Below the pieces are notes generated by a model that saw nothing but the letters and a program-made list of their open reading frames with translations, searched no databases and was not told the DNA's origin. A DNA stretch of 64,000 nt. Origin: Buchnera aphidicola (Chaetogeoica yunlongensis). Lineage in GTDB: Bacteria > Pseudomonadota > Gammaproteobacteria > Enterobacterales > Enterobacteriaceae. Positions 1 to 11,312 of this stretch are shown in pieces. A program made the translations under genes and the position numbers. Location of the stretch: contig CP139909.1 of assembly GCA_039829965.1 (NCBI GenBank), positions 496,001-560,000 on the forward strand, written 5' to 3'. Every line of letters begins with the position of its first letter. Positions within the stretch are counted from its first letter, which is position 1.

Positions 1-280
1 GAATAATAATAGATGCAGAAATAAAAGGCATAATACCTAAAGCAAAAATAGAAGCTCGACTTAAAGCACCACCAGAAAACATATTGAACATTTCTAAAAT
101 AGTTCCTCTATGTTGTTCTAATAAAGACTCCAAAGCTATAGTATCAATTCCAGGAATAGGAATATAAGAACCTATTCTAAACACTATTAAAGAACATATT
201 AAAAACAATATTCTTTGTTTTAATTCACTAAATTTATCACTAAAATTTCTTAAACCTGTTCCAATTGTTTTTTCTATCAT
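1..280 (-). CDS. secY: SecY, protein translocase channel subunit (partial, N-terminal part only)
   Basis: This is the central pore subunit of the SecYEG inner-membrane translocase. Only the first ~93 codons are inside the window; the rest lies beyond base 1. The ATG is at 278-280, and translation gives an N-terminal cytoplasmic helix, the first membrane segment (about residues 24-40) and the family motifs [21 protein letters not shown] and [13 protein letters not shown], almost identical to E. coli SecY residues 40-100. It starts 25 nt after the rplO stop, as the last large gene of the spc operon. The identification is certain; the C-terminus cannot be judged. Confidence 0.96.
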   Translation of the reverse strand, partial: MIEKTIGTGLRNFSDKFSELKQRILFLICSLIVFRIGSYIPIPGIDTIALESLLEQHRGTILEMFNMFSGGALSRASIFALGIMPFISASIII

Positions 281-305
281 AAAAGCAACACCTACTAATT
301 AATAA

Positions 306-746
306 TTAATCTTCAATTTTACCACCTACTGCTTCAATAATAATTTTCGCACCTTTTGAAACAGATAAATTTCGAATAATTAATGCATTAGCTATACTAA
401 TTTTTGACGATATTATTTTAACATATTTTATATTTTTTTTTATAATTCCTAAATTTTTTAATAAATTTAAATCAATAATTTTATATTCAGTAATTTTTTT
501 TAAATCACTCAATCTCAATTCAGCTGTCTTTAATTTTTTTAGAGACACAAAACCAAATTTTGGAACCCTTCTATACAAAGGTGTTTGACCACCTTCAAAA
601 CCTCTTTTTAGTTTGCTACCTGAACGTGATTTTTGACCTTTATGTCCTCTTCCAGATGTTTTACCAAAACCAGATCCAATACCTCTTCCAACTCTTTTAA
701 ATTTTTTAAATGATTTAACTTTTGGAGATAAAGTATTCAAATACAT
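306..746 (-). CDS. rplO: Large-subunit ribosomal protein L15
   Basis: L15 is a late-assembling 50S protein that binds 23S rRNA. The product is 146 residues, against 144 in E. coli. It has the basic Gly-rich N-terminal extension ([24 protein letters not shown]) and the closing EAVGGKIED. Two ATGs lie close together, at 752 and 746. I chose 746 because the AGGA element sits 8 nt upstream of it but only 2 nt from the first, and because MYLNTLSP aligns with the E. coli start MRLNTLSP. It lies between rpmD and secY in the spc operon. Confidence 0.96.
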   Translation of the reverse strand: MYLNTLSPKVKSFKKFKRVGRGIGSGFGKTSGRGHKGQKSRSGSKLKRGFEGGQTPLYRRVPKFGFVSLKKLKTAELRLSDLKKITEYKIIDLNLLKNLGIIKKNIKYVKIISSKISIANALIIRNLSVSKGAKIIIEAVGGKIED

Positions 747-756
747 TTCCATATTC

Positions 757-933
757 CTAATTAATTTTTAACATAAAAGATAGAGACCTAATCATTCCTA
801 AAATATCAGGTGTTTTTCTAAGCTTCACCGTATGACCAATATAACGCAATCCTAATCCAATTAATGTTGCTTTATGTTTAGGTAAACGACCTATAGAACT
901 TTTTACTTGAGTTACACTAATAAATTTATCCAT
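757..933 (-). CDS. rpmD: Large-subunit ribosomal protein L30
   Basis: This is a 58-residue ORF. Its translation begins [20 protein letters not shown] and continues [16 protein letters not shown], which is the bacterial L30 signature (E. coli 59 residues). L30 is a small 50S protein near the 5S rRNA/domain II region. Its position between rpsE and rplO is the canonical spc order. The stop at 757-759 is only a few bases from the rplO start, so the rplO ribosome-binding site overlaps the end of this gene. The first 8 nt overlap the 3' end of rpsE. The gene looks intact. Confidence 0.95.
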   Translation of the reverse strand: MDKFISVTQVKSSIGRLPKHKATLIGLGLRYIGHTVKLRKTPDILGMIRSLSFMLKIN

Positions 934-1441
934 GGCAATTTCTCATAATTTCTTTTATCGACTTATTTCTCTTTAATGCAATCATTTTTGGAGATTTCAT
1001 ACGCTCTAATACTAATATTGTAGCACGTACTACATTGATTGGATTAGTAGATCCATAAGTTTTAGCCAAAACATTGTGTATACCAGCCACTTCTAATACA
1101 GCTCTCATAGCACCACCTGCAATAATTCCAGTACCATCTGATGCTGGCTTCATAAATATACATGAACTAGTATATGATCCTATTACAGGGTATTGTAAAG
1201 TACCGTTATTTAATTTAATATAAATCATATTTCTACGTGCTTTTTCCATTGCTTTTTGAATAGCGGCAGGAACCTCTCGTGCTTTTCCATATCCAAATCC
1301 AACTCTACCTTTTCCATTTCCAACCACAGTTAATGCCGTAAAAGAAAAAATTCTTCCTCCTTTAACTGTTTTAGATACACGATTTACAGAAATTAATTTT
1401 TCTTTTAGATCTCCATTCATATTTTTATCAACGTTACCCAA
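926..1441 (-). CDS. rpsE: Small-subunit ribosomal protein S5 (TTG start)
   Basis: S5 is a 30S protein at the mRNA entry site that affects decoding accuracy. The body from [21 protein letters not shown] onward matches E. coli S5 closely. The open frame extends upstream through the end of rplR, but the first in-frame ATG with a family-like N-terminus would be too short or too long. A TTG at 1439-1441, with GAGG 8 nt upstream, gives [18 protein letters not shown]. This aligns residue for residue with E. coli MAHIEKQAGELQEKLIA and yields 171 residues (E. coli 167). I therefore call a TTG start. It begins 10 nt after the rplR stop. Confidence 0.93.
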   Translation of the reverse strand: MGNVDKNMNGDLKEKLISVNRVSKTVKGGRIFSFTALTVVGNGKGRVGFGYGKAREVPAAIQKAMEKARRNMIYIKLNNGTLQYPVIGSYTSSCIFMKPASDGTGIIAGGAMRAVLEVAGIHNVLAKTYGSTNPINVVRATILVLERMKSPKMIALKRNKSIKEIMRNCHG

Positions 1442-1451
1442 AATTTCTACC

Positions 1452-1820
1452 TCAAAACTTAAGTCCTGTTTTTCTTGCAGAATCTGCAAGCGCTTTAATT
1501 CGGCCATGATATTGAAAACCAGAACGATCAAAAGAAACTTTTTTAATACCTTTTTTCAAAGCTCGTTCTGCAATTATATTACCAATATAACTAGACGCAT
1601 TGATATTGCCAGTATATCCAATAATAGCTTTAGACAATTTTTTTTCCACTGTAGAAGCACTAGTTAACACTGTACAACCATCAGAATCTATAATCTGTGC
1701 ATACATATGCCGAGAAGTACGATGCACAACTAAACGAATAAAATTCAAACTCTTAATTTTATGACGAGTTTTCATGGAACGACGCAAACGAATTTTTTTT
1801 TTATTTATAGTAGTTATCAT
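1452..1820 (-). CDS. rplR: Large-subunit ribosomal protein L18
   Basis: L18 binds 5S rRNA and anchors it to the 50S central protuberance. The product is 122 residues (E. coli 117), with a basic N-terminus ([15 protein letters not shown]), the motif [17 protein letters not shown] and the C-terminal signature [22 protein letters not shown]. The ATG at 1820 lies 1 nt from the end of rplF, so translation is probably coupled. The gene is intact. Confidence 0.96.
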   Translation of the reverse strand: MITTINKKKIRLRRSMKTRHKIKSLNFIRLVVHRTSRHMYAQIIDSDGCTVLTSASTVEKKLSKAIIGYTGNINASSYIGNIIAERALKKGIKKVSFDRSGFQYHGRIKALADSARKTGLKF

Positions 1821-1821
1821 A

Positions 1822-2361
1822 TTACTTCTTTTTAGCCTCTTTTACACGAATAATTTCATCACTATAACGAATTCCTTTACCTTTATAAGGTTCCGGTTTT
1901 CTATAAGACCTCAAATTAGCCGCTACTTGTCCAACCAACTGTTTGTTAGCACCTTTTACAATGATTTCTACTGGAGAAATGCTTTCTACAATAATTCCTA
2001 CAGGTAAAATATATTCAATAGGATGAGAATATCCCAAAAACATACTGACAGTTCTTGAATTAGTAACTAAAACTCTGTATCCTACCCCTAATAACTGTAA
2101 TTTCTTGAAGAAACCTACAGTTACTCCTATGATCATAGAATTAACTATTGATCTACAAGTTCCAACTTGAGCCCAACTCTTATGATTATTATTAATTCTA
2201 CTAGAAAATATTAAACACGAATTTAAACATTTCACCGATACATTACTATGAATTAAACATGATAATTCACCGTTTTTTCCTTTTATAAAAACTTTTTGAT
2301 CAGTTAGCAAAACACTGACCTCAGAAGGAATAATAACATTTTTTTTTGCAATACGTGACAT
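1822..2361 (-). CDS. rplF: Large-subunit ribosomal protein L6
   Basis: L6 is a two-domain 50S protein near the sarcin-ricin loop and factor-binding site. It has 179 residues (E. coli 177), beginning [15 protein letters not shown] and ending in [24 protein letters not shown]. The frame extends 11 codons upstream of the chosen ATG (2359-2361). This ATG was preferred because it has GGAG a few bases upstream and matches the E. coli N-terminus MSRVAK. It is flanked by rpsH and rplR in spc order. Confidence 0.96.
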   Translation of the reverse strand: MSRIAKKNVIIPSEVSVLLTDQKVFIKGKNGELSCLIHSNVSVKCLNSCLIFSSRINNNHKSWAQVGTCRSIVNSMIIGVTVGFFKKLQLLGVGYRVLVTNSRTVSMFLGYSHPIEYILPVGIIVESISPVEIIVKGANKQLVGQVAANLRSYRKPEPYKGKGIRYSDEIIRVKEAKKK

Positions 2362-2378
2362 TGTGTCTCCAAAAAAAA

Positions 2379-2771
2379 TTAAGAAACATAACAAATAATT
2401 TCTCCACCTAAACCTTTTCTACGAGCTAATTGATCAGTAAAAACTCCTTGAGAAGTAGAAACAATAGCAACTCCTAATCCAGACATAACACGTGGTAACT
2501 TACTTTTTTTATTATATATTCTCAGACAAGGAGAACTAATTCTGGTAATATTTTCAATAACAGGCTTACCATTAAAATATTTTAAAAATAATTCTAATTG
2601 AGATTTCTTAGAATGAAATACAGAAAAATCTTTTATATATCCTTCTTCTTTTAATACATTACTAATTGCTATTTTAAATTTAGATGATGGCATATTTACC
2701 GAAATTTTATTCGCTAATTGTCCATTTCTAATTCTGGTTAACATATCTGCTATAGGATCATGCATACTCAT
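2379..2771 (-). CDS. rpsH: Small-subunit ribosomal protein S8
   Basis: S8 is a primary 16S rRNA-binding protein. In E. coli it also represses the spc operon by binding near the rplE start. The product is 130 residues, the same length as in E. coli. It opens with [18 protein letters not shown] and closes with the conserved [13 protein letters not shown]. It lies between rpsN and rplF. Whether autogenous control survives here cannot be read from the sequence. Confidence 0.97.
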   Translation of the reverse strand: MSMHDPIADMLTRIRNGQLANKISVNMPSSKFKIAISNVLKEEGYIKDFSVFHSKKSQLELFLKYFNGKPVIENITRISSPCLRIYNKKSKLPRVMSGLGVAIVSTSQGVFTDQLARRKGLGGEIICYVS

Positions 2772-2800
2772 ATAATATTTATCCTTTCAATATAAACATT

Positions 2801-3106
2801 TTACCAACTTGCTTTTTTTAAACCAGGAATTTCACCTTTCATAGCAGCTTCACGAACTTTTATCCTACTTAAACCAAATTTTCTTAAAAAAGCATGTGGT
2901 CTACCAGTTTGCCGACAACGATTTCTCTGACGAATAGGACTGGAATCACGAGGCAAAGTTTGTAATTTAAAAATAGCATTCCATTTGTCTTTATCCAATG
3001 ATTTTTTATCCGAAATAATTGATCTTAAGTTCATCCTTTTAGTAAAATATTTTTTTGCTAATTTTATTCTTTTAACTTCTCTAGCTTTCATAGACTGTTT
3101 AGCCAT
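2801..3106 (-). CDS. rpsN: Small-subunit ribosomal protein S14 (zinc-independent type)
   Basis: S14 is a 30S head protein. The 101-residue length and the absence of a CxxC...CxxC motif place it in the long, zinc-independent class, as in E. coli. Characteristic segments are [20 protein letters not shown], the [20 protein letters not shown] loop and the C-terminal IPGLKKASW. It is single-copy in this window, between rplE and rpsH. Confidence 0.97.
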   Translation of the reverse strand: MAKQSMKAREVKRIKLAKKYFTKRMNLRSIISDKKSLDKDKWNAIFKLQTLPRDSSPIRQRNRCRQTGRPHAFLRKFGLSRIKVREAAMKGEIPGLKKASW

Positions 3107-3126
3107 TAACTTCTTCCTATATTAAT

Positions 3127-3666
3127 TTATGATCGAAATGGAAAATTAAACAAAGATAACAGTGCATGACCTTCTCTATCAGAAAAAGCAGTTGTAGTAA
3201 TTGTAATATTCACTCCTCGAATTCGATCAATTTTATCAAAATCAATTTCTGGAAAAATAATCTGTTCACGTATTCCAATACTATAATTTCCTCTACCGTC
3301 AAAAGATTTATCAGAAAACCCTCTAAAATCTCGTATTCTGGGAATTACAATATAAATTAATCGTTCAAAAAAATCCCATTTTCTATTACCTCTTAAAGTT
3401 ACTTTACAACCTATAGGATATCCTTTTCGAATTTTAAAACTAGCAATAGATTTTTTTGCCTTTGTAACGATAGGTTTTTGTCCAGATATTTTAGTTAAAT
3501 CTGATATCGCGTATTCAAGATTCTTTTTATCTACAGTGGCTAAACCTACACCAATATTAAGAGTAATTTTATCAATTTTTGGAACCTGCATAATAGAAGA
3601 ATAACTAAAATCATACATCAATTTTTTAGATACATCATTTTTATAATAATTATACAAATCCACCAT
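3127..3666 (-). CDS. rplE: Large-subunit ribosomal protein L5
   Basis: L5 binds 5S rRNA and contacts the P-site tRNA. It has 179 residues, equal to E. coli. The frame is open 24 codons further upstream, into rplX, but the ATG at 3664-3666 gives [17 protein letters not shown], matching E. coli MAKLHDYYKDEVVKKLM. A GAGG stands 11 nt upstream. Conserved parts are [28 protein letters not shown] and [20 protein letters not shown]. It starts 22 nt after the rplX stop. Confidence 0.96.
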   Translation of the reverse strand: MVDLYNYYKNDVSKKLMYDFSYSSIMQVPKIDKITLNIGVGLATVDKKNLEYAISDLTKISGQKPIVTKAKKSIASFKIRKGYPIGCKVTLRGNRKWDFFERLIYIVIPRIRDFRGFSDKSFDGRGNYSIGIREQIIFPEIDFDKIDRIRGVNITITTTAFSDREGHALLSLFNFPFRS

Positions 3667-3688
3667 ATATAAATAGACCTCAAAATTT

Positions 3689-4003
3689 TTATTTATAAAC
3701 AATGTTGTTAGATTTAAAAAATCTAATTTTTTTTCCATGTTCTATTCTAAAACCAATACGATCAGGCTTATTAGTCGTTAAATTAATAATAGCTACATTA
3801 GAAATATCAATAGAAGCCTCCTGCTCTATAATCCCTCCTGGTTTATTTTGAGAAGGAATTGGTTTAATATGTTTCTTAACAAAATTAATACCTTCTACTA
3901 TTACTCTATTTTTAGATATAACTTTTTTAACTATACCAATTTTTCCTCTGTTTTTACCTATTAAAATGATTACTCGATCATTAAATCTTATTTTCATAGC
4001 CAT
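3689..4003 (-). CDS. rplX: Large-subunit ribosomal protein L24
   Basis: L24 is an assembly-initiating 50S protein with a KOW-type fold. The product is 104 residues, identical in length to E. coli. It has the KOW segment ([20 protein letters not shown]), the motif [15 protein letters not shown] and the terminal [10 protein letters not shown]. It lies between rplN and rplE with short spacers, as expected for the spc operon. Confidence 0.96.
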   Translation of the reverse strand: MAMKIRFNDRVIILIGKNRGKIGIVKKVISKNRVIVEGINFVKKHIKPIPSQNKPGGIIEQEASIDISNVAIINLTTNKPDRIGFRIEHGKKIRFFKSNNIVYK

Positions 4004-4017
4004 AATGTTTATACCTT

Positions 4018-4386
4018 TTATAGTACTTCAGGCGCTAAAGAAATAATTTTCATAAATTTTTCATTTCTAAGTTCACGAGTTACTGGACCAAAAATTCTTG
4101 TTCCTAATGGTTGATCATTATTATTTAATACTACACAAGCATTAGTATCAAAACGAATAATAGAACCATCTATACGTTTAACACCTTTTTTAGTTCTTAT
4201 AATCACTGCTTTAAATACTTCACCTTTTTTTACTTTTCCTCTAGGTATAGCTTCTTTAATAGAAATCTTAATTATGTCCCCTATTCCAGCATATCTACGA
4301 CGAGATCCACCCAAAACTTTAATACACAAAGCACGTTGAGCACCAGAATTATCAGCTACATTCAAAACACTTTGTTCTTGTATCAT
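4018..4386 (-). CDS. rplN: Large-subunit ribosomal protein L14
   Basis: L14 is a conserved 50S interface protein. It has 122 residues starting [20 protein letters not shown] and containing [20 protein letters not shown] and [10 protein letters not shown]. The open frame begins 4 codons upstream, but the ATG at 4384-4386 matches the universal MIQ start. In E. coli this is the first gene of the spc operon. Here it is separated from rpsQ by about 180 nt of AT-rich sequence, the only sizeable gap in the ribosomal cluster, consistent with an operon boundary. Confidence 0.96.
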   Translation of the reverse strand: MIQEQSVLNVADNSGAQRALCIKVLGGSRRRYAGIGDIIKISIKEAIPRGKVKKGEVFKAVIIRTKKGVKRIDGSIIRFDTNACVVLNNNDQPLGTRIFGPVTRELRNEKFMKIISLAPEVL

Positions 4387-4566
4387 ATGTAACTCCAATT
4401 AATAATCCAAAAAAATTTTAATAATTACTCTAATTAAGTAAATACTTGTTGTGACATACATATTTTATACATGTTTTATATATTTATTTATACAAAAATA
4501 CAAATTATAAAGTTATAAAAAGAAAATTATTCAAATTATTACAAAAACTATGTGAAATAAATTCAC
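4387..4566. other. S10/spc operon boundary spacer
   Basis: This is about 180 nt of AT-rich DNA between the rpsQ stop and the rplN start. Every other spacer in the rpsJ-rplO run is under 40 nt or an overlap, so this gap probably marks the end of the S10 transcription unit and the start of spc, as in E. coli. I could not pick out one convincing promoter or hairpin in it. Confidence 0.4.
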
Positions 4567-4815
4567 TTAAAATGTTTTTAGAATCCGAACTAATATCCAA
4601 GATTTAGTTTTAGAAATCGGTCTAGATTCACGAATTTCTACAACATCTCCTACTTTACATTGATTATTTTCATCATGTACACATAATTTCGTTGTCTTTT
4701 TTATAAACTTTTTATAAAGCGGATGTTTAATTAATCTTTGTATAGAAACTATAACTGATTTATTCATTTTATTACTAATTACTTTCCCAGACAAAACACG
4801 AAACTTATCGTTCAC
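4567..4815 (-). CDS. rpsQ: Small-subunit ribosomal protein S17 (GTG start)
   Basis: S17 is a primary 16S rRNA-binding protein with an OB fold. The frame is open far upstream, but homology begins at [20 protein letters not shown], aligning with E. coli [20 protein letters not shown]. The V codon is GTG (4813-4815), preceded by an AAGGA element inside the end of rpmC. It has 82 residues (E. coli 84), with [15 protein letters not shown] and [11 protein letters not shown] conserved. It overlaps rpmC by 11 nt and is the last gene of the S10 operon. Confidence 0.93.
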   Translation of the reverse strand: MNDKFRVLSGKVISNKMNKSVIVSIQRLIKHPLYKKFIKKTTKLCVHDENNQCKVGDVVEIRESRPISKTKSWILVRILKTF

Positions 4816-5005
4816 ATTCTTTTTCCTTTTCAGATAATATAGTATTAACTCTAGCAATATTACGTCGAATGTTTCTAAGCAAATGAGGTTTATGCAATTT
4901 TTTAGAAACATGTTGTAAAATTAAATTTAGTTGTTCTCGCAATAAATTTATTAATTCATTATTTAATTCTTCAACTGTCTTTTTTTTTATATTTTTAAGA
5001 ATCAT
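4805..5005 (-). CDS. rpmC: Large-subunit ribosomal protein L29
   Basis: L29 is a small two-helix protein near the polypeptide exit tunnel. It has 66 residues (E. coli 63). The segment [20 protein letters not shown] and the second helix [19 protein letters not shown] are typical. Its ATG overlaps the rplP stop by 4 nt, and its own 3' end runs 11 nt into rpsQ, so the three genes are tightly packed and probably translationally coupled. Confidence 0.95.
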   Translation of the reverse strand: MILKNIKKKTVEELNNELINLLREQLNLILQHVSKKLHKPHLLRNIRRNIARVNTILSEKEKECER

Positions 5006-5415
5006 GATATTACCTGTTTAATGACAAAAATAGTTTTCATAGGTAATTTGTCTGCTGCTAATTTAAAAGCTTTTCTAGATATTTCTTCAGATACTCCAGA
5101 TAATTCATATAAAACTTTTCCAGGTTGTATCATAGCTACCCAATATTCAACATTTCCTTTACCTTTTCCCATTCTGACTTCTAATGGTTTTTTAGTAATA
5201 GGTTTATCAGGAAAAATTCTAATCCAAATTTTTCCTTGACGTTTAATAAAACGAGTTATCGCTCTCCTAGCCGATTCTATTTGACTAGATTTTAATCTAC
5301 CCCTTTCAATTGCCTTTAAACCATAAAGACCAAAATGTACATCAGTACCAACGGCTAAACCCCTATTACGACCTTTATGCATTTTTCTAAATTTTGTATT
5401 TTTAGGTTGTAACAT
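5002..5415 (-). CDS. rplP: Large-subunit ribosomal protein L16
   Basis: L16 is needed for the 50S A-site region and peptidyl transfer. It has 137 residues (E. coli 136). It begins [19 protein letters not shown] and contains [20 protein letters not shown] and the glycine/lysine-rich [12 protein letters not shown]. It lies 11 nt after rpsC and overlaps the rpmC start by 4 nt. Confidence 0.97.
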   Translation of the reverse strand: MLQPKNTKFRKMHKGRNRGLAVGTDVHFGLYGLKAIERGRLKSSQIESARRAITRFIKRQGKIWIRIFPDKPITKKPLEVRMGKGKGNVEYWVAMIQPGKVLYELSGVSEEISRKAFKLAADKLPMKTIFVIKQVIS

Positions 5416-5426
5416 AAATGTTTCCT

Positions 5427-6128
5427 TTATTTCCTATATTTTCTAACATGTTTTTTTAATTGAGATATAGGTTTTTCTAAATTAACAAGAGATTTCATAC
5501 CACCTAATATTTCTCCTTTAAAAATCCATACTTTTACACCAATCACACCATAAGTAGTATGCGCTTCAGACATATTATATTCAATATCAGCACGCAATGT
5601 ATGCAATGGAACTCTACCTTCTCTATACCATTCTCTTCTTGCAATTTCAGTTCCACCCAAACGTCCACTAATTTCTACTTTAATACCTTTAGCACCCTGT
5701 CGCATAGAATTTTGAACAGCTCTTTTCATAGCTCTACGAAACATAATTCTACGTTCTAATTGAGAAACTATATTTTCAGCCACTAATTTTGCATCTAATT
5801 CCGGCTTTTTAACTTCAGAAATATTTATCTGAACAGGAACACCAGTTATTTTAGCTATAGATAATCTCAATTTTTCTACATCTTCACCTTTTTTACCTAT
5901 AACTATTCCAGGTCTAGCACTATATATTGTCACTTTAATACTTTTAGAGGGTCTTTCAATAATAATTCGAGATATTGATGCTTTAAATAACTTTTTTGCT
6001 AAAAATTGACGCACTCTAAAATCACTATCTAAATTCTTAGAAAAATCTTTACTATTTGAAAACCATATCGAATTCCAATTCTTAATTATTCCTAATCTTA
6101 TTCCGTTAGGATTTACTTTTTGACCCAT
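5427..6128 (-). CDS. rpsC: Small-subunit ribosomal protein S3
   Basis: S3 sits at the mRNA entry tunnel of the 30S subunit. It has 233 residues, the same as E. coli, starting [18 protein letters not shown] at the ATG 6126-6128; five further upstream codons were rejected because they precede the universal MGQKV. A KH domain is visible ([18 protein letters not shown], about residues 60-80), followed by the C-terminal domain with [20 protein letters not shown] and [12 protein letters not shown]. Confidence 0.97.
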   Translation of the reverse strand: MGQKVNPNGIRLGIIKNWNSIWFSNSKDFSKNLDSDFRVRQFLAKKLFKASISRIIIERPSKSIKVTIYSARPGIVIGKKGEDVEKLRLSIAKITGVPVQINISEVKKPELDAKLVAENIVSQLERRIMFRRAMKRAVQNSMRQGAKGIKVEISGRLGGTEIARREWYREGRVPLHTLRADIEYNMSEAHTTYGVIGVKVWIFKGEILGGMKSLVNLEKPISQLKKHVRKYRK

Positions 6129-6155
6129 GACTAGTCTCTCCAAAATTTCTATTTA

Positions 6156-6488
6156 TTATTTATCAGAAACAACTACAGTAATATGACTAGTACGTTTTAA
6201 AATTCTATCTGAACGACCTTTAGCACGAGGCATCATTCTTTTCATAGTAGGTCCTACGTCAATTAAAATTCTTTTTATTATTAAATTATCTATATCAGAA
6301 CCATTATTGTGTTCAGCATTAGCAATTGCTGATTCTAAAACTTTCTTTACTAACAAAGCAGATTTTTTATTAACAAAAATTAAAATATTCAATGCACGTT
6401 CAACCTGTTTACCTCGAATTAAATTAGCGATCAAACGTAATTTTTGTGCTGAAGAACGCGCTTTATAATGTTTAGCCACAGCTTCCAT
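6156..6488 (-). CDS. rplV: Large-subunit ribosomal protein L22
   Basis: L22 lines the nascent-peptide exit tunnel. It is 110 residues, identical in length to E. coli, with [20 protein letters not shown] at the N-terminus, [16 protein letters not shown] in the middle, and the tunnel beta-hairpin [20 protein letters not shown] near the C-terminus. It is flanked by rpsS and rpsC. Confidence 0.97.
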   Translation of the reverse strand: MEAVAKHYKARSSAQKLRLIANLIRGKQVERALNILIFVNKKSALLVKKVLESAIANAEHNNGSDIDNLIIKRILIDVGPTMKRMMPRAKGRSDRILKRTSHITVVVSDK

Positions 6489-6521
6489 ACATTTTACCTC
6501 TTGTATAAGAACAAAAATACT

Positions 6522-6800
6522 TTAACGTTTTTTTACTTTTCTATCTGCCATATGCCCTCTATATGTACGAGTAAGAACAAACTCACCTAATTTATGTCCT
6601 ACCATATCTTCGGTAATAAAAACCGGAATATGTTGACGACCATTATGAACTGAAATCGTTAAACCTATCATCTTAGGAAAAACAGTAGAACGACGAGACC
6701 AAGTTCGTATTGGTTTTTTATCATGTGTTTTTAATACTTTTTCTACTTTTTTTAATAAAGAAATATCAATAAATGGACCTTTTTTAAGAGAACGCGGCAC
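6522..6800 (-). CDS. rpsS: Small-subunit ribosomal protein S19
   Basis: S19 is a 30S head protein paired with S13. It has 92 residues (E. coli 92). It begins [20 protein letters not shown] and contains [19 protein letters not shown] and the motif [18 protein letters not shown]. It lies in normal S10 operon order between rplB and rplV. Confidence 0.97.
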   Translation of the reverse strand: MPRSLKKGPFIDISLLKKVEKVLKTHDKKPIRTWSRRSTVFPKMIGLTISVHNGRQHIPVFITEDMVGHKLGEFVLTRTYRGHMADRKVKKR

Positions 6801-6820
6801 TTTTACTAAACTCCCAAAAA

Positions 6821-7642
6821 TTATTTATGACGATGGCGAATAATATATTTCTCTGTACGTTTATTTTTTCTTGTTTTTTTTCCTTTAGTTTGTAATCCCC
6901 AAGGAGTAACTGGATGCTTTCCAAAATTTTTACCTTCCCCCCCTCCATGAGGATGATCTACCGGGTTCATAGCAGTTCCTCTTACAGTAGGACGTTTTCC
7001 AAGCCATCTAGATGCTCCAGCTTTACCTAAAACTCTCAACATTGATTCAGAATTTCCAATTTCTCCTATCGTTGCTCTACAATTTGATTCTATTCTTCTT
7101 ATTTCACCAGAACGTAATCTTACAGTCACATATAAATTTTCCTTAGATATTAAATTCACATAAGAACCAGCAGAACGAGCTATTTGCCCTCCTTTACCTG
7201 GTTTCATTTCTACATTATGAATTAAAGTACCTACAGGAATATTTTTCATAGGTAAACTATTACCTAATTTTATATCTATAGATACACCAGATAAAATTTT
7301 CATGCCTGCCATTAATCCTTTCGGAGCTAATATATATCTTCTTTCTCCATCTTGATACAACACTAATGCAATATTAGCAGATCTATTCGGATCGTATTCT
7401 AAACGTTCAACTGATGCAAAAATATTATCTTTGTTACGCTTAAAATCAATTATTCGATATGACTGTTTATGTCCACCACCAATATGTCTAGTCGTGATTC
7501 TACCAAGATTATTTCTTCCTCCACTTTTATTCTTTTTACTCAGTAAAAAAGAAATAGGCTTTCCTTTATATAAATTAGAATTCACTACCTTCACAGCATG
7601 ACGACGACCTGGAGACGTTGGCTTACACTTAATAATGGTCAT
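6821..7642 (-). CDS. rplB: Large-subunit ribosomal protein L2
   Basis: L2 is a core 50S protein required for subunit association and for peptidyl-transferase centre integrity. It has 273 residues, the same as E. coli. The conserved C-terminal histidine region [20 protein letters not shown] is intact, as is the [20 protein letters not shown] segment. It lies between rplW and rpsS. Confidence 0.98.
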   Translation of the reverse strand: MTIIKCKPTSPGRRHAVKVVNSNLYKGKPISFLLSKKNKSGGRNNLGRITTRHIGGGHKQSYRIIDFKRNKDNIFASVERLEYDPNRSANIALVLYQDGERRYILAPKGLMAGMKILSGVSIDIKLGNSLPMKNIPVGTLIHNVEMKPGKGGQIARSAGSYVNLISKENLYVTVRLRSGEIRRIESNCRATIGEIGNSESMLRVLGKAGASRWLGKRPTVRGTAMNPVDHPHGGGEGKNFGKHPVTPWGLQTKGKKTRKNKRTEKYIIRHRHK

Positions 7643-7677
7643 TGATATTCTCTTGTTATCACTAAAAATATATTATT

Positions 7678-7995
7678 TTATTCTTTATTACCAATAAAAT
7701 TTAAATTTTGTCCTTTTTTTAAAGTGACATAGGCTTTTTTCCAATTTTTTTCACGACTTATAACATTATTCTTTTTTTTTCTTTTTCCTTTAACTATCAA
7801 TACATTTATATTACTTACTACTACATTAAACAAACTTTGTACAGCATGCTTAATTTCTAATTTAGTAGAATTTCTAGCTACTTTAATTAAAACAGTACCA
7901 TACTTTTCTAAAATAATAGAAGATTTTTCTGATACACTCGGACCTAACAATACTTTTAATAAAATTTTATCATATATTATTTTTGGTTTAATCAT
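7678..7995 (-). CDS. rplW: Large-subunit ribosomal protein L23
   Basis: L23 lies at the exit tunnel and is the docking site for trigger factor and SRP. It has 105 residues (E. coli 100). It contains [20 protein letters not shown], the [18 protein letters not shown] loop and the C-terminal [20 protein letters not shown]. Its ATG overlaps the rplD stop by 4 nt, suggesting coupled translation. The N-terminus is about five residues longer than in E. coli. Confidence 0.96.
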   Translation of the reverse strand: MIKPKIIYDKILLKVLLGPSVSEKSSIILEKYGTVLIKVARNSTKLEIKHAVQSLFNVVVSNINVLIVKGKRKKKNNVISREKNWKKAYVTLKKGQNLNFIGNKE

Positions 7996-8600
7996 ATTAA
8001 TAATTCCTCTATTTTCATAATAGCATCAGAAGTCATTAAAACATGATTAAAAAAAATCAAACTTCTTGGATTAATACAATTTATAGTCTGAACATCTACT
8101 TTATATAAGTTTCTAGAAGCTAAAAATAAATTATGATCTCTAATTCGAGTGATAATTAACACATCACGCAAATGAATTTTTTTTAACTTATCCACAAGTA
8201 ATTGTGTTTTAGGAAATTCTATAGAAAACTTTCTAAATACTAATAATCTATTTTGTCGAATAAGCTCCGAAAAAATACTTTTTAAAGCTCCTCTATACAT
8301 TTTTTTATTAATCTTTTTAAAATAATTTTTTGGTTGAGAAGGAAATGTAATACCTCCAGAACGCCAAAGAGGACTTCTTAATGAACCAGCTCTTGCACGT
8401 CCAGTTCCTTTTTGACGCCAAGGTTTTTTACCTGATCCAGATACTTCAGAACGATCTTTTTGAGCACGAGTTCCTTGACGAATACTGGAAGAATAAGCAA
8501 CAATTACTTGATGCACTAAAGCTTCATTAAAATCTCGATTAAAAATCATATCAGAGACTTTAATAAAATTATGTTCATCGTCTCTCAATATTAATTCCAT
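7992..8600 (-). CDS. rplD: Large-subunit ribosomal protein L4
   Basis: L4 is a 50S protein with a loop in the exit tunnel. In E. coli it autogenously represses the S10 operon. It has 202 residues (E. coli 201). The tunnel loop segment [20 protein letters not shown] and [19 protein letters not shown] is conserved. The surface parts that mediate repression in E. coli are diverged, so regulation is uncertain. It overlaps rplW by 4 nt. Confidence 0.96.
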   Translation of the reverse strand: MELILRDDEHNFIKVSDMIFNRDFNEALVHQVIVAYSSSIRQGTRAQKDRSEVSGSGKKPWRQKGTGRARAGSLRSPLWRSGGITFPSQPKNYFKKINKKMYRGALKSIFSELIRQNRLLVFRKFSIEFPKTQLLVDKLKKIHLRDVLIITRIRDHNLFLASRNLYKVDVQTINCINPRSLIFFNHVLMTSDAIMKIEELLI

Positions 8601-8612
8601 ACTTAAATTTCC

Positions 8613-9251
8613 TCATGCTTTTTTAATCGCTGGTTTAACAATGATAATTCCACCCGAAACACCAGGTACTGCACCCTTCACTAAAATAAAACCTTTTTCT
8701 AAATCTACTTTTATTAAATCTAAATTCTGAACAGTAACACGATTATTACCAACGTGTCCTGACATTTTTTTTCCTTTAAAAACTCTTCCAGGAGTTTGAT
8801 TTTGTCCTATAGAACCAGGAGCTCTATGAGATAAAGAATTTCCATGAGTAGAATCTTGAGTAGAAAAATTCCATCTTTTTACAGTACCACAAAATCCTTT
8901 TCCTTTAGATAAACCTGAAATATCTACTTTCTTAATTTTAGATAATAATTCTAAATTTATGCTCTGACCTACTTTAAATTTGTTTATATTTTTCTCAGAA
9001 ACCTTAAATTCCCATAAACCAAATCCTATTTTAACTCCAGATTTTAAAAAATTACCACGTTCTGATTTAAGTAATTTATTTAACTTTTTTATTCCAGTTG
9101 TTACTTGAATAGCACAGTATGAATCATGACACACAGTTTTAATTTGAGTTATTCTATGTTCCTCAACTTTTATCATAGTTACTGGAAGTGATTGCCCTTC
9201 TTCTGTAAAAATTCGTGTCATTTTAACTTTTTTACCTATTAAACCAATCAT
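8613..9251 (-). CDS. rplC: Large-subunit ribosomal protein L3
   Basis: L3 is an assembly-initiator 50S protein close to the peptidyl-transferase centre. It has 212 residues (E. coli 209). It has [20 protein letters not shown], the central signature [15 protein letters not shown] and the loop [20 protein letters not shown], which contains the glutamine that PrmB methylates in E. coli. It lies between rpsJ and rplD. Confidence 0.97.
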   Translation of the reverse strand: MIGLIGKKVKMTRIFTEEGQSLPVTMIKVEEHRITQIKTVCHDSYCAIQVTTGIKKLNKLLKSERGNFLKSGVKIGFGLWEFKVSEKNINKFKVGQSINLELLSKIKKVDISGLSKGKGFCGTVKRWNFSTQDSTHGNSLSHRAPGSIGQNQTPGRVFKGKKMSGHVGNNRVTVQNLDLIKVDLEKGFILVKGAVPGVSGGIIIVKPAIKKA

Positions 9252-9286
9252 TATACTTTAAGTTCCGTAATCATTTGTTTATTTAA

Positions 9287-10072
<786 letters not shown>

Positions 10073-11257
10073 TTATTGAAAAATTTTCACAACAATACCA
10101 GCTCCCACTGTTTTACCACCTTCACGAATAGCAAAGCGTAAACCATTAGACATAGCTATAGGATGAATTAAAGTAACTACCATCTTAATATTATCTCCAG
10201 GCATAACCATTTCTATTCCTTCAGGTAATTCAATAAAACCAGTTACATCAGTAGTTCTAAAATAAAATTGAGGTCTATAACCCTTAAAAAAAGGAGTATG
10301 ACGACCTCCTTCATCTTTAGATAAAACATATACTTCAGACTCAAATTTTATATGCGGAGTAATTGTACCTGGTTTAGATAATACTTGCCCACGTTCAATA
10401 TCATCTCTTTTGGTTCCTCTTAATAACACACCTACATTTTCTCCAGCTCTACCTTCGTCTAATAATTTTCTAAACATTTCTACACCAGTACATATAGTTT
10501 TAGTAGTTGGTTTGATTCCAACTATTTCCACTTCTTCCCCTACTTTAATTACACCGCGTTCTACACGACCTGTAACTACAGTTCCTCGTCCAGATATAGA
10601 AAATACATCTTCTATAGGCAATAAAAATGATTCATCAACAGATCTTTTTGGTTCAGGAATATAAGAATCTAAAAAATTAGCTAAATCTATAATTTTTTCT
10701 TCCCATTTTGGATCACCTTCCAAAGCCTTAAGCGCTGATCCTCTTATAATAGGAGTGCTATCACCAGGAAAATCATACTGAGTTAATAGATCACGAACTT
10801 CCATTTCTACTAATTCTAATAATTCTTCGTCATCAACCATATCACATTTATTTAGAAAAACTATAATATAAGGAACTCCTACTTGTCTACCTAATAAAAT
10901 ATGTTCACGAGTTTGCGGCATCGGACCATCAGTAGCTGCTACAACTAAAATTGCTCCGTCCATCTGAGCGGCTCCTGTAATCATATTCTTAATATAGTCA
11001 GCATGTCCTGGACAATCTACATGTGCGTAATGTCTTTTGGAAGTATCATATTCAACATGAGAAGTATTTATTGTAATACCTCTAGCTTTTTCTTCCGGAG
11101 CATTATCAATTTGATCAAAAGCACGAGCAGATCCACCATATTTTTTAGCTAATACGGTAGTAATAGCAGATGTTAAAGTAGTTTTTCCATGATCAACATG
11201 ACCAATCGTACCTACATTGATATGAGGTTTTAAACGTTTAAATTTTTCTTTAGACAC
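10073..11257 (-). CDS. tufA: Translation elongation factor Tu
   Basis: EF-Tu is the GTPase that delivers aminoacyl-tRNA to the ribosome. It has 394 residues, as in E. coli. GTP-binding motifs are intact: G1 GHVDHGKT at residues 19-26, G3 DCPGH near 81 and G4 NKCD near 136. Domains 2 and 3 follow ([29 protein letters not shown]). It is last in the str operon after fusA and is the only tuf in this window. Confidence 0.98.
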   Translation of the reverse strand: MSKEKFKRLKPHINVGTIGHVDHGKTTLTSAITTVLAKKYGGSARAFDQIDNAPEEKARGITINTSHVEYDTSKRHYAHVDCPGHADYIKNMITGAAQMDGAILVVAATDGPMPQTREHILLGRQVGVPYIIVFLNKCDMVDDEELLELVEMEVRDLLTQYDFPGDSTPIIRGSALKALEGDPKWEEKIIDLANFLDSYIPEPKRSVDESFLLPIEDVFSISGRGTVVTGRVERGVIKVGEEVEIVGIKPTTKTICTGVEMFRKLLDEGRAGENVGVLLRGTKRDDIERGQVLSKPGTITPHIKFESEVYVLSKDEGGRHTPFFKGYRPQFYFRTTDVTGFIELPEGIEMVMPGDNIKMVVTLIHPIAMSNGLRFAIREGGKTVGAGIVVKIFQ

Positions 11258-11312
11258 AAGTTTATTTCCTTTCTATAAATAAAAATTATAAAATCAACCA
11301 TAAATAATTTAT

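Noticed and set aside
1774..2007. Plus-strand ORF of 77 codons opposite rplR/rplF
   Set aside because: It is the reverse complement of well-conserved ribosomal protein genes, is low complexity and matches no family.
10410..10664. Plus-strand ORF inside tufA, similar shadows in rplE, rplP, rpsC, fusA, gshB, leuB, rplI and hslV
   Set aside because: All lie opposite intact, highly conserved genes, and their composition is explained by antisense reading.
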